Assembly (NCBI GenBank): GCA_937996235.1
Contig: CALKVK010000026.1
Coordinates: 1 to 43,877, forward strand
Direction of reading: 5' to 3'
DNA: 43,877 bases
From: an uncultured bacterium
GTDB taxonomy: Bacteria; Planctomycetota; JAJSAM01; JAJVHW01
Shown: positions 1 through 7,681 of the stretch, in pieces
Layout: the number at the start of each line of letters is the position of its first letter
How positions within the stretch are numbered: position 1 is the first letter of the stretch
Translations under genes and position numbers: made by a program
The notes under the pieces: generated by a model
Seen by the model: only the letters and a program-made list of their open reading frames with translations
What the model was told of the DNA's origin: nothing
Database searches by the model: none

Positions 1-51
1 TGCGATGTTAGTGTGCCCCTCCGACGCCCAACCTGAGCGATCCGGGGATCC

Positions 52-292
52 CTTGCCCGGCCTTCTCACGAGGCGCGCGCACGTCGTGACGAGGACCGCG
101 GTGCAATCCACGTTCCGAGCGGATGCGGCGTACACGATGCGCAGCGCCGGCGGCGTCCTGGGCGAGGACAGGGCGTCGCGGGCAAGGCGCCGAGGCGATC
201 GCGACGCCGTGGCGTCGCTGAGCCGAGGCAACGCAGCACGCGGCGCTCTGGACCGCTCAGGTGCGTGAGTCGTCGTGAGAAGGTCGGGCTAG
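52..292 (+). mobile_element. MITE-like element, copy 1 (241 bp)
   Basis: A 241-bp non-coding unit with 20-bp imperfect inverted ends (consensus ctagcccg[a/g]ccttctcacga; the left end here reads cttg instead of ctag). Aligned by eye against the reverse complement of 26079-26319 it differs at 14 of 241 positions with no gaps. An 18-bp perfect palindrome (gcgacgccgtggcgtcgc) lies at 201-218. No transposase is encoded in it or elsewhere in the window, so it looks like a non-autonomous element mobilised in trans. It ends 31 bp before the likely start codon of the sigma factor gene and may carry or displace its promoter. Confidence 0.85.
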
Positions 293-323
293 GATCGTGC
301 CGCGTCCGCAACGCGGGAACGCA

Positions 324-2903
324 ATGTCCTCCACCGAGAACGCCGTCGGGATCGACGACCTGCTGACGCAGGCGCAGTGGGTCCGTGCGCTCGCGTACGC
401 AATGGTGCGGAACGACGCGGATGCGGACGATCTCGCGCAGCGGGCACTCCTCGCCGCGCTGCGTTCGCCGCCGGCGGAACTCGGTGCGCTGCGCGGCTGG
501 TTTCGCACGGTTGTTCGCAACCTTGTGCACGAGGACCACCGCACCGGGGGACGCAGGCTGACGCGCGAGTCTGCCGTGGCTGTTCCGGAGGCCCACGACG
601 CCGACCCGCGCGAGCTTGCGGCGCGCGTCGAACTGCTGCAGGAGGTGGTTGCGGCGGTGCAGCGGTTGCCCGAGCGATACAAGGAGACGATCCTCCTCCG
701 CTTCTTCGGCGGACTCGGCCGGGCGCAGATCGCCGCTCACCTCGGCGTCAGCGAGGAGGCAGTCAAGAGTCGCCTGCAGCGCGCGCTCGACATGCTGCGT
801 GCGGACCTGCGCCGTCGCCTCCACCTCGATGACGACGACGCCGCGTTTGCGCTGGCGCTTGCGCCGCTCCTCCGCTGGCCACTCGCTGTTCCGGAGGGCC
901 CCGCCTCGCACTCGTCGCGTTCGCGCTTCGTCCGCGCCGCCGGCGCCGCGCTCGGCCTGGTCGTGGCGGCTCTCCTCGTCGTTGCGGTGCTGCCGCACAT
1001 GTGGTCCAGCGGCGCGAGCGCACTGCCGACCACCGACAGCGGTGGGAGTGGAGGGTACCTCGAGGCCGCCGCGCGCACGCCCACGCGCGATGGCGCGCGC
1101 CGCATCGCCTCCGTGCCCTTGGCGGACCCCCGCACTCAACCGCTGCACGGCGTCGCGGAGGCAACGACGACGGCGCGTGCGGACGAGGCGCCGCGCGACG
1201 GCGGAAGTGCGGCGCTCGTCGTCCTCGACGGCTGGACACCCGACCTCGGTCGCGTACCGCTGCGCCTGCAGGTCCGTCATCTCGAGACGAAGAAGTGGAC
1301 GCCGTCGCGCACTGTCGTCGCGGAGGAGGGGCGTCTGCGCCTCGACGCCGACGAGCTCGCGGATCCGGGTCTGCGCGCCGTCTGCCTGCGTGTGACGACC
1401 GATCATCCCGAGTGCGTTCCGACCACGACCGAGATCGCTGTCAACGTGGGCGGTGCCGGAGCGCAGGCGCACGTCGCTCTGCGCCGCGCGGTGCACGTTC
1501 GCGGACACGTCGTGTGGGCGGCCGTGTCGTCGCCCGACCAGGTGTACGTCGGCGTCGTGCGACGCGTGGAGCGTCCGGAACTCTACGAGGCCGTGGACTC
1601 CTGCGCCATTGACGTGGACGGCGTGTTCGACCTGCGCGCGGATCCCGACGCCGCCGGCGCCGTGATTGCCACCGGGCCGACGTCTGCGACCGCTTCGGTG
1701 CAGTTCCAGCGGCCGATCGACGTGGCGGGCGGCTCGATCGAACTTCGCCTGGAGCCGGGTGCGACGATCGAGGGGCGCGTGGCGCACCGGTCAGGAGGAC
1801 CGCGCGTGACGCGCGTGATCGCGCGCGCGGATGCGGCGCGCTTCGCCGTCGCGATCGGCGGCAGCTCGGCGGGCTGGTGCGACGACGCATTCTGGTGCCC
1901 GGACCGCCAGGCCGACGTCGCTGCCGACGGCTCGTTCCGAATCGAAGGGCTCGAGCCCGGGCCGTTCAGCCTCGGGCTGGAGGGCGCCGGCGTCGCCCTG
2001 GATGTGTTGAACGCTGCCGGTCGCGCGAACGCCCCGGCGAGGGACGTCGAGATCGTGGTCGAAGGCGCCCCGCTGATCGTGCGCGTCCTGCGTGACGGCC
2101 GCCCGCTCGCGTTCACCCGCGTGCGCGTGAGCGGGGATCGCGGCGCTACCTCCGGCTCGACCGACGCGCGCGGCGAACTGCTGCTGCGCGTCCACCCAGA
2201 CGTTCCGTATCAGGCGACGGTGGTCGATGCGGAAGGGCTGCGGTACGTGGAGAGCTTCCGCGCGGCCGCGCCGTCCGGTGACCCGCAGTGCGTGGAGCTC
2301 GAGGTCAACGCCCCCGACCTGCACTGGTGGCACGTGCGCCTGCTGGATGCGGAGGGCGCGCATGTCGAGGAGGCGACGGCCCGGTTCACTGCGGACGACG
2401 GACGGTTCGGCTCGTCATTCGTGCTTCGGGCGACCAAGGACCCCGACTCCGGCGCACTCGCGTTCGGACCGCTCCCGGCGGGCGCGTACTCCGTCGAGAT
2501 CGGAGCCGGCAGAGCGGTGCACGACCCGACGTGGTATCTCGAACCTGCGAGCATGCGCGTCGTCCTGCCGTCGGCGGAGCGCGCTCCCGCGGAGCTCGCG
2601 CTGCGTACCGGAGGGAGGCTGGTGCTCACGCTCTCTGACGCCCATGGCGGCCGCGTGGGCATCCGGCGTGCACTCGCACGCGCCGAGAACGGCCTGGAGT
2701 TCCCTCTCCGCTTCGTCCAGCGGGGAGCCGGAGACCTCGTCAACAAGTCCCCGCTGCTGCCGGAGCCGTGCGACATCGTCCCGCTCCTGCCGCCAGGGCG
2801 CTACGACCTGGTACTCGAGCGCTCGCTTGGGGGCGTGCTGACGCGCCCGTTCGAGATCCGCGAGGGTGCCTCGACCGTGCTCGTCGTAGAAGCGCGCGAC
2901 TGA
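324..2903 (+). CDS. ECF sigma factor fused to a transmembrane segment and a large extracytoplasmic Ig-like region
   Basis: Residues 15-80 form a sigma-70 region 2-like segment (DADDLAQRALLAALR, then WFRTVVRNLVHE). Residues 107-160 form region 4 with its helix-turn-helix (RLPERYKETILLRFFGG, then IAAHLGVSEEAVKSRLQRAL). A hydrophobic helix follows at about 205-225 (GAALGLVVAALLVVAVLP). The remaining 630 or so residues are beta-rich with repeated carboxypeptidase-regulatory-like segments and should lie outside the membrane. The protein thus appears to be a membrane-tethered sigma factor that could sense an envelope signal directly; no separate anti-sigma gene is adjacent. ECF factors with long C-terminal extensions are known from planctomycetes. 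ATG at 324 is chosen; an in-frame GTG at 297 would add nine residues and begins right next to the mobile element. Neither start has a strong ribosome binding site. Confidence 0.85.
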   Translation: MSSTENAVGIDDLLTQAQWVRALAYAMVRNDADADDLAQRALLAALRSPPAELGALRGWFRTVVRNLVHEDHRTGGRRLTRESAVAVPEAHDADPRELAARVELLQEVVAAVQRLPERYKETILLRFFGGLGRAQIAAHLGVSEEAVKSRLQRALDMLRADLRRRLHLDDDDAAFALALAPLLRWPLAVPEGPASHSSRSRFVRAAGAALGLVVAALLVVAVLPHMWSSGASALPTTDSGGSGGYLEAAARTPTRDGARRIASVPLADPRTQPLHGVAEATTTARADEAPRDGGSAALVVLDGWTPDLGRVPLRLQVRHLETKKWTPSRTVVAEEGRLRLDADELADPGLRAVCLRVTTDHPECVPTTTEIAVNVGGAGAQAHVALRRAVHVRGHVVWAAVSSPDQVYVGVVRRVERPELYEAVDSCAIDVDGVFDLRADPDAAGAVIATGPTSATASVQFQRPIDVAGGSIELRLEPGATIEGRVAHRSGGPRVTRVIARADAARFAVAIGGSSAGWCDDAFWCPDRQADVAADGSFRIEGLEPGPFSLGLEGAGVALDVLNAAGRANAPARDVEIVVEGAPLIVRVLRDGRPLAFTRVRVSGDRGATSGSTDARGELLLRVHPDVPYQATVVDAEGLRYVESFRAAAPSGDPQCVELEVNAPDLHWWHVRLLDAEGAHVEEATARFTADDGRFGSSFVLRATKDPDSGALAFGPLPAGAYSVEIGAGRAVHDPTWYLEPASMRVVLPSAERAPAELALRTGGRLVLTLSDAHGGRVGIRRALARAENGLEFPLRFVQRGAGDLVNKSPLLPEPCDIVPLLPPGRYDLVLERSLGGVLTRPFEIREGASTVLVVEARD

Positions 2904-2923
2904 CGACGCCCGCCCGCACCCCA

Positions 2924-2953
2924 TTGACACGGACGCGCGCCTCCCGGCAACCT
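2924..2953 (+). promoter_or_regulatory. candidate sigma-70 promoter of the redoxin gene
   Basis: A perfect -35 hexamer TTGACA (2924-2929) is followed after 18 bp by CAACCT (2948-2953), which keeps the conserved A and final T of a -10 element. It lies between the sigma factor stop and the ATG at 2989. The -10 match is weak, so this is only a candidate. Confidence 0.4.
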
Positions 2954-2988
2954 GCCTCCGGATCGCGGACCGTTCCGGAGGTCGTCGC

Positions 2989-4053
2989 ATGTGGACGTCG
3001 TGGGCTCTGCCGTGCTGTGCGGCTCTGGCGCTGGCCGCTTCGGCGTTGCCGGCGCGTGCCGCGGACGAGCTGTCGCTCGGGGACGAGGCGCCGGAACTCG
3101 AGTGCACCAACTGGGTGCGCGGCGCGGAGCTGAAGCTCGGCGACGGCTCGGGGCGCGTGCGCGTGATCGAGTTCTTCAACACCTTCGACGCCGACTGCGC
3201 GAAGGCGGTGAAGGTGCTCGAGGACGTGCAGAAGGAGTACGGCGCGCAGGGCCTCGACGTGGTCTCGATCAGCACCCAGGGGCCGACTGCGGTGAAGGAG
3301 TTCCTCGACGCGCACGCGGGCACGTTCCGCGTCGCGCTCGACGAGTACGACAACACGAACGCGGCCTACATGAAGGGCGTCTTCAAGCTGCCCCACGCGT
3401 TCGTCGTGGACCGGGGGCGGCGCGTCGTCTGGGCGGGCGAGCCCGGCGACGAGATGAAGAAGATCGTCGGCAAGGTGCTCGGGGGCACGTTCGACCTCGA
3501 CGCCGTGCTGCGCGTGCAGAAGCTGACGACGGAACTCGTACGCAAGCTGCAGAAGACGTCGGACCACGACGGCATCGCCAAGGCCGCGGACGACCTGCTC
3601 GCGGCCGAGCCGTCGAACGACTTCGCGCTCAACTGGCGCATCTGGATCTTCGAGCAGAAGAACGACGTCGCCGGCTACCGCGCGTGGATCCGCGACCGCA
3701 TGGCCGCGGCGAAGGACGACGCGGACGTGCTGAGCCGCGTGGCGTGGCGTCTCGTGACGCGCGGCGACTTCCAGTGGCGCGAGGTCGAGGTCGCGCTCGA
3801 CGCGTCGCGTCGCGCGGTGGAGCTGACGCAGGAGAAGGACGCCGACAAGCTCGACACGCTGGCGCGCGTCTGGTTCGAGCTGGGCATGCTCGAGAACGCC
3901 GTCGAGACGGAGAAGAAGGCCGTCGCGCTCGACGCCGACGACGAGGACTACAAGGGACGGCTGACGCACTACGAGGCGTGCCTCGAACTGCGCAAGAAGG
4001 TCGAGAAGCCGGCGCCGAAGCCGCCGACGCCGAAGCCGCCGAAGAAGCGCTGA
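2989..4053 (+). CDS. exported thioredoxin/AhpC-fold protein with TPR-like C-terminus, CXXC lost
   Basis: The 354-aa protein has a signal peptide (residues 1-24, cut after PARA). Residues 27-160 resemble the TlpA/AhpC-TSA redoxin family (GDEAPEL start, VIEFFNTFDADC, then KLPHAFVVDRGRRVVWAGEPG). Where TlpA-like proteins have WCxxC, this one reads FDADC, so only the second cysteine (C70) remains. It cannot form the usual disulfide and may act as a one-Cys peroxidase, a binding module or an inactive redoxin. Residues 170-335 are helical and TPR-like (repeated VALD, W/F spacing), and the tail is Pro/Lys-rich (KPAPKPPTPKPPKKR). A clear GGAGG lies at 2977-2981, 7 bp before the ATG. It is followed after 28 bp by the PilZ gene. 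Confidence 0.8.
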   Translation: MWTSWALPCCAALALAASALPARAADELSLGDEAPELECTNWVRGAELKLGDGSGRVRVIEFFNTFDADCAKAVKVLEDVQKEYGAQGLDVVSISTQGPTAVKEFLDAHAGTFRVALDEYDNTNAAYMKGVFKLPHAFVVDRGRRVVWAGEPGDEMKKIVGKVLGGTFDLDAVLRVQKLTTELVRKLQKTSDHDGIAKAADDLLAAEPSNDFALNWRIWIFEQKNDVAGYRAWIRDRMAAAKDDADVLSRVAWRLVTRGDFQWREVEVALDASRRAVELTQEKDADKLDTLARVWFELGMLENAVETEKKAVALDADDEDYKGRLTHYEACLELRKKVEKPAPKPPTPKPPKKR

Positions 4054-4081
4054 CCGACCGACCGTCCGCGGGAGGTGTCCG

Positions 4082-4402
4082 ATGACCGGGACCGGAACGC
4101 CCACGGAGCGCCGCCGCGACGTGCGCCGCGAGGTGTGCGTCGAGGCGCGCCTCACGCTCGTCGGGCTCACCGTCGAGGGGCGCATCGAGAACGTCGGCGC
4201 GCACGGGTTCTGCTTCGCGACGCGCGATCCGCACCTGCGCGTCGAGCCCGGCAACTTCGTGCGCATCGCGTGGGAGGGGGAGCCCGTCGGGCGGGCGGTT
4301 CGCGTCACCCGTGTGGACCGGCTGGAGACGGGGGACGGCGTCGAGCGCCGGCTCGGTCTCGAGATCGACGCGCTGCCGCTGCTCGACGTCGAGCGCTTCT
4401 GA
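4082..4402 (+). CDS. PilZ-domain protein (putative c-di-GMP receptor)
   Basis: A 106-aa single-domain protein. The PilZ signature is visible as RxxxR (R11 to R15 in RRDVR) followed by a beta barrel (IENVGAHGFCF). The second motif, normally (D/N)xSxxG, reads NVGAHG at 37-42, with the serine replaced by glycine, so ligand affinity may be reduced. PilZ domains bind cyclic di-GMP and relay it to motility, exopolysaccharide or envelope functions; the target here is unknown. GGAGG at 4071-4075 precedes the ATG by 6 bp. The gene is probably cotranscribed with the upstream redoxin gene and ends at a GC-rich hairpin. Confidence 0.75.
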   Translation: MTGTGTPTERRRDVRREVCVEARLTLVGLTVEGRIENVGAHGFCFATRDPHLRVEPGNFVRIAWEGEPVGRAVRVTRVDRLETGDGVERRLGLEIDALPLLDVERF

Positions 4403-4404
4403 GC

Positions 4405-4424
4405 CACGGGCCGACCGGCCCGTG
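4405..4424 (+). terminator. hairpin after the PilZ gene
   Basis: The inverted repeat cacgggccg / cggcccgtg starts 3 bp after the PilZ stop codon (8 bp usable stem). There is no U-tract, so intrinsic termination is uncertain. Confidence 0.45.
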
Positions 4425-4458
4425 CATCGCGGGCGTCTCGCGCGTCCAACGGGGAACG

Positions 4459-4480
4459 CCGCCGGGGAGGTCCCCGGCGG
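4459..4480 (+). promoter_or_regulatory. perfect hairpin abutting the ribosome binding site of the TPR/DUF1579-like gene
   Basis: ccgccgggga-gg-tccccggcgg is a perfect 10-bp inverted repeat. The purine-rich ribosome binding site (ggaggaggga, 4481-4490) begins at the next base, and the ATG is at 4496. The stem could terminate the upstream operon, stabilise a processed 5' end or modulate access to the ribosome binding site. Confidence 0.55.
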
Positions 4481-4495
4481 GGAGGAGGGAAGTCG

Positions 4496-5437
4496 ATGTC
4501 ACGTTGTCTCGCCGTCTCGCTCGTGGCCTTGTTCGCCCTCGCGGCGTCCGCCGGACTCGCACACGCCGGGGAGTCCGGGGGCGCCGCCGCACCGCCGCCC
4601 GCCACGCCGCAGTCCGCCGACCGCGCCGCGCGGGCCGGCGACCACGAGGAGGCGGCGCGTCAGTACCGGGCGCTCGTCGAGCAGGACGCGACGCGCTACG
4701 GCGCGTGGTTCCGCCTGGGGGGCGAGCTGCTCGCCCTCGGTCGCCATGCCGAGGCGGCGGAGGCCTTCGCGAACGCCGCCACCGCACCGCAGCTCGCGCC
4801 GACGGCCCGCTACAACGAGGGCTGCGCGCGGGCCCGCGCGGGCGACGGCGACGCGGCGCTGCGCGCGCTCGCGGGTGCGGTGACGGCCGGCTTCACCGAC
4901 GTCGCGCTGCTCGAGTCCGACGCCGACCTCGCGAGTCTCCGCACGTCACCCGGCTTCGGGCGTGTGCTCGAGGCGGCGAAGTCCGCGCGCTCGAAGCTGC
5001 CGGAGCGGCAGTTCGACTTCTGGGTCGGCTCGTGGGAGGTGCGCGACCCGCAGGGCAACGTGGTCGGCACGAACGAGATCACGCTGCGTCAGAAGGACCA
5101 CATCGTCCACGAGCGCTGGGTCAACGCGCAGGGCGCCGGCGGCGAGAGCGTGAACTTCTACGATCCCGGCCGCGCGAAGTGGCGCCAGCTCTGGGTGGAC
5201 GACACCGGCGGTGTGACGGAGTACGAGGGCGAGTTCCGCGACGGCGCGATGCGCTTCACCGGGCGGACGTCGCTCGCGGGCGGGGCGACGGCGCTCGTGC
5301 GCGCCACCTTCTCGTCGGAGGAGGGCGGCGGCGTGCGCCAGCTCCTCGAGCAGTCGCAGGACGGCGGCCGCACGTGGACGGTCACGTTCGACGGCCGCTA
5401 CCGGCGCAAGGCGGCGCCCACCGCGTCCGACGAGTAG
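4496..5437 (+). CDS. exported TPR protein with a C-terminal DUF1579-like domain
   Basis: The 313-aa protein has a signal peptide of about 24 residues (cut after LAHA). Residues 40-135 contain two or three TPR-like helical pairs (AARAGDHEEAARQYRALVEQ; LGRHAEAAEAFANAA; ARYNEGCARARAGDGDAALR). From residue 173 a beta-rich domain starts with FDFWVGSW, a hallmark of DUF1579-like, lipocalin-shaped secreted proteins, and continues with paired tryptophans and repeated beta strands (KWRQLWVDDTGGVTEYEGEF). The ligand is unknown. It has a strong GGAGGAGGGA ribosome binding site. It is separated from the next gene by 10 bp, so cotranscription with the CPBP protease gene is likely. Confidence 0.7.
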   Translation: MSRCLAVSLVALFALAASAGLAHAGESGGAAAPPPATPQSADRAARAGDHEEAARQYRALVEQDATRYGAWFRLGGELLALGRHAEAAEAFANAATAPQLAPTARYNEGCARARAGDGDAALRALAGAVTAGFTDVALLESDADLASLRTSPGFGRVLEAAKSARSKLPERQFDFWVGSWEVRDPQGNVVGTNEITLRQKDHIVHERWVNAQGAGGESVNFYDPGRAKWRQLWVDDTGGVTEYEGEFRDGAMRFTGRTSLAGGATALVRATFSSEEGGGVRQLLEQSQDGGRTWTVTFDGRYRRKAAPTASDE

Positions 5438-5447
5438 CCTCGCCGGC

Positions 5448-6311
5448 GTGACGCACGACGCGCCGATGGCGAGCCCCGCGCGCGCGCTGCGGGCGCTCGG
5501 CGCGGCGCGTCGCGCGCCCGCGGGCGCGACGCTCGTGGCGGTCGGGGTCGCGGCCGCCGCCGCGGTGGGCCTCCACTTCGGCACGCCGCGCCACGTCGCC
5601 GTCTACCTCGGCACGATGGCGCTCGGCGTCGTCGTGACGGATGCAGCCGCCGCAGCGCCGGCCGCACCGCTGCCGGTGCGCCGGCCGGCGCGGGAGACGA
5701 CCCTGCTCCTCGCGTTCGCGGCGCTCGGTCTCCTCTGCGGGCTGCTGCGCACCGCCTGGCTGCCCCAGGCCGCGGACGTTCCGGGGCTCGTGCGGCTCGC
5801 GATCCAGCTCGGCGCGCTCGTCTTCCTGCTGCCGATCGCGACCGCCGTGGCCTTCGCCCTCTGGCGGTATACACCGCGTGACGTCGGCTTCCGCGCGCAC
5901 GGCCTGCTGGTGGTTCCCGCGCTCGTCGCGCTCTTCGCCGCGGGCGGCGCGGCGGCGGGGGCCGGCGGCTGGCTCTGGTCGCGCGTCCTCGCGGAGGCGG
6001 GGCTGGGCGGCCTCGTCGTGCAGGGTCTGCTCGCGGGATCGACCGAGGAGTACTTCCGCCTGCTCGTGCAGACGCGCCTCGGCGCGCTCTGGCGGAGTCC
6101 GGCGCTCGGCTGGCTCGCCGCGTCCCTGCTCTGGTCGGTCCTGCACGTGCCCGTGCACTGGAAGCCGGACAGGCCCTGGGTCGCGGTCGTCGGCGTCTTC
6201 TGGTCGCTGCCCTACGGACTGCTGCTCGGGTACGTCACGCATCGCACGCGCAGCGTCGTGCCGGCGCTGCTCGTGCACACGACGAACCTCTGGGGGCTGA
6301 CCGGCCTCTGA
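5448..6311 (+). CDS. CPBP-family (Abi/CAAX) intramembrane protease
   Basis: The 287-aa protein has about seven or eight hydrophobic helices (for example 28-43, 51-69, 86-102, 119-138, 153-175, 221-234, 245-262, 268-286). Family motifs are present in order: EExxxR at E200-E201-YF-R204, the histidine of motif 2 in LLWSVLHVPVHW (H233), and a late H277-TT-N280. CPBP proteases are metal-dependent membrane enzymes used in CAAX-type processing, bacteriocin self-immunity or signalling; the substrate here cannot be told. The GTG at 5448 is used because it lies 10 bp after the previous stop; ATG at 5466 is an alternative. It converges on the small Cys gene at 6336. Confidence 0.75.
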   Translation: MTHDAPMASPARALRALGAARRAPAGATLVAVGVAAAAAVGLHFGTPRHVAVYLGTMALGVVVTDAAAAAPAAPLPVRRPARETTLLLAFAALGLLCGLLRTAWLPQAADVPGLVRLAIQLGALVFLLPIATAVAFALWRYTPRDVGFRAHGLLVVPALVALFAAGGAAAGAGGWLWSRVLAEAGLGGLVVQGLLAGSTEEYFRLLVQTRLGALWRSPALGWLAASLLWSVLHVPVHWKPDRPWVAVVGVFWSLPYGLLLGYVTHRTRSVVPALLVHTTNLWGLTGL

Positions 6312-6326
6312 CCGGCCTCCGGCCGG
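6312..6326 (+). terminator. short GC hairpin between convergent genes
   Basis: ccggcc-tcc-ggccgg immediately follows the stop of the CPBP gene and faces the end of the oxidoreductase operon. It could serve as a bidirectional terminator, but there is no U-tract. Confidence 0.4.
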
Positions 6327-6335
6327 GGACCTCCG

Positions 6336-6572
6336 TCAGCCGCGGCGTTCGCGGCTCGACGTGCCCGGGAAGCCGAAGCAGACCGGGTCCTCGCCCGGCT
6401 TGAAGTCGCAGAACTTCGAGTGGTCGCCGGTCGCGACGTCGTCCTTGCTGCCGTAGCAGTACGGGCAGCGCGTGTGCGTGGTCGTGTCGAACTCCTGTCC
6501 GGTGCGCCGGCAGCGGACCAGCTTCGAGATCGGCACCACCGTCTCCTTCCGCGGCGTCTCGTGGTCGCTCAT
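6336..6572 (-). CDS. small cysteine-containing protein (78 aa) at the end of the kor operon
   Basis: An unrecognised 78-aa protein. It has five cysteines: C21, then a CPYC pair at 36-39, then C55 and C65. With H33 and H51 these could build a zinc-ribbon or small metal site. An AGGAG ribosome binding site sits at 6580-6584, 7 bp before the ATG at 6572, and the gene starts 29 bp after the stop of korA on the same strand. The position suggests an accessory of the 2-oxoacid oxidoreductase, perhaps in folding or metal delivery, but nothing in the sequence proves it. Confidence 0.65.
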   Translation of the reverse strand: MSDHETPRKETVVPISKLVRCRRTGQEFDTTTHTRCPYCYGSKDDVATGDHSKFCDFKPGEDPVCFGFPGTSSRERRG

Positions 6573-6601
6573 CGCAACGCTCCTGGTCTCGGGATGACGG
6601 A

Positions 6602-7681
6602 TCAGGCGACGGCCGCGCCGAGAGCCGCCCGGATCTCGGCCGCGACGTCGTCGGGCGACGGGACGACGCCACCGGCCGTCCCGTGGAACAGGACCCGCCG
6701 CGTGCCCTCCGCGGCGAGCCGTACGTCGTCCACCATCTGGCCCATGCTCATCTCGACGGCGAGCACGGGGCCGTCGCCGTCGATCGCGTCCAGCGCCCGC
6801 CGCAGCTCCGGGTAGGGGAAGGGCTTCAGCGAGATGGGACGGAACAGCGCGGGGCGCAGGCCCTCCGCGCGCAGCTCGTCGACGGCCGTGCGGCAGATGC
6901 GTGCCATCGTGCCGAACGCGACGACGAGCACGTCGTAGCCGCCGGCGCCCGCGTCGAGCTCGGAGCGCCGCTCGGTCGCCGCGATGGCGTCGTACTTCGC
7001 CTTCAGCTTGCGGTTGTGCGCGAGCAGCTCCTCGGGCGAGAGGTAGAGCGAGTTGACGATCCGCCGCCTGCGTCCCTCGCGCACGCCGAGCGCCCAGTCG
7101 TTCGGCGGCATCGGCGGTCCGCGGCCGTCCCCGTCGGCGAACTCCACGGGCTCCATCATCTGCCCGATCATGCCGTCGGCGCAGACCATCACCGGGTTGC
7201 GCCAGCGCTCCGCGAGCTCGAACGCGAGGCCCATCAGGTCCACGGCCTCCTGCACGGAGGAGGGCGCGAGCACGATCACCTGGTAGTCGCCGTGGCCGTG
7301 GCCGCGCGTCGCCTGGTGGTAGTCGCTCTGCGCCGGCAGGATGCCGCCGAGGCCGGGGCCCGCGCGCATCATGTTCACGACCACGCAGGGCAGCTCGCAC
7401 GCGGCGATGTAGCTCATCCCCTCGGCCATCAGGCTGATGCCGGGCGACGACGACGACGTCATGCAGCGCACGCCGACGCCCGACGCGCCCATCACCATGT
7501 GGATGGCGGCGATCTCGCTCTCCGCCTGCACGAACGTGCCGCCGACCTGCGCGAGACGCTTGACGAGGTACTCGGGGATCTCGGTCTGCGGCGTGATGGG
7601 GTAGCCGAAGAAGTGCACGCAGCCAGCGCGCACGGCCGCCTCGCCGAGCGCCTCGTTGCCCTTCATCAGGATCTTCGTCAC
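6602..7681 (-). CDS. korA: 2-oxoacid:ferredoxin oxidoreductase, alpha subunit (first set)
   Basis: The 359-aa protein is the pyrimidine-binding/alpha subunit of a four-component 2-oxoacid:ferredoxin oxidoreductase, which oxidatively decarboxylates 2-oxoacids to acyl-CoA while reducing ferredoxin. The YPITP signature is at 27-31, followed by FVQAESEIAAIHMVMGAS and the SSSSPGISLMAEG loop, all typical of KorA/VorB. The C-terminal half carries the transketolase C-terminal-like domain (VLVVAFGTMARI). The GTG at 7681 overlaps the korC stop by 4 bp (GTGA), indicating translational coupling; an open frame continues upstream but is the shadow of korC. Substrate preference (2-oxoglutarate, branched chain or other) cannot be read here. 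Confidence 0.88.
   Translation of the reverse strand: MTKILMKGNEALGEAAVRAGCVHFFGYPITPQTEIPEYLVKRLAQVGGTFVQAESEIAAIHMVMGASGVGVRCMTSSSSPGISLMAEGMSYIAACELPCVVVNMMRAGPGLGGILPAQSDYHQATRGHGHGDYQVIVLAPSSVQEAVDLMGLAFELAERWRNPVMVCADGMIGQMMEPVEFADGDGRGPPMPPNDWALGVREGRRRRIVNSLYLSPEELLAHNRKLKAKYDAIAATERRSELDAGAGGYDVLVVAFGTMARICRTAVDELRAEGLRPALFRPISLKPFPYPELRRALDAIDGDGPVLAVEMSMGQMVDDVRLAAEGTRRVLFHGTAGGVVPSPDDVAAEIRAALGAAVA

Noticed and set aside
66..1787. 573-aa frame opposite the sigma factor gene
   Set aside because: Arg-rich, no domain, and it crosses the mobile element; a shadow of the sigma gene.
4075..5451. 458-aa plus-strand frame over the PilZ and TPR genes
   Set aside because: Extremely Arg-rich and out of frame with two genes that have clear ribosome binding sites and domains.
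5448..6311. Exosortase-type protein
   Set aside because: The EExxxR, LH and late H/N pattern fits CPBP proteases; the Cys/Arg/His set of exosortase is not seen.
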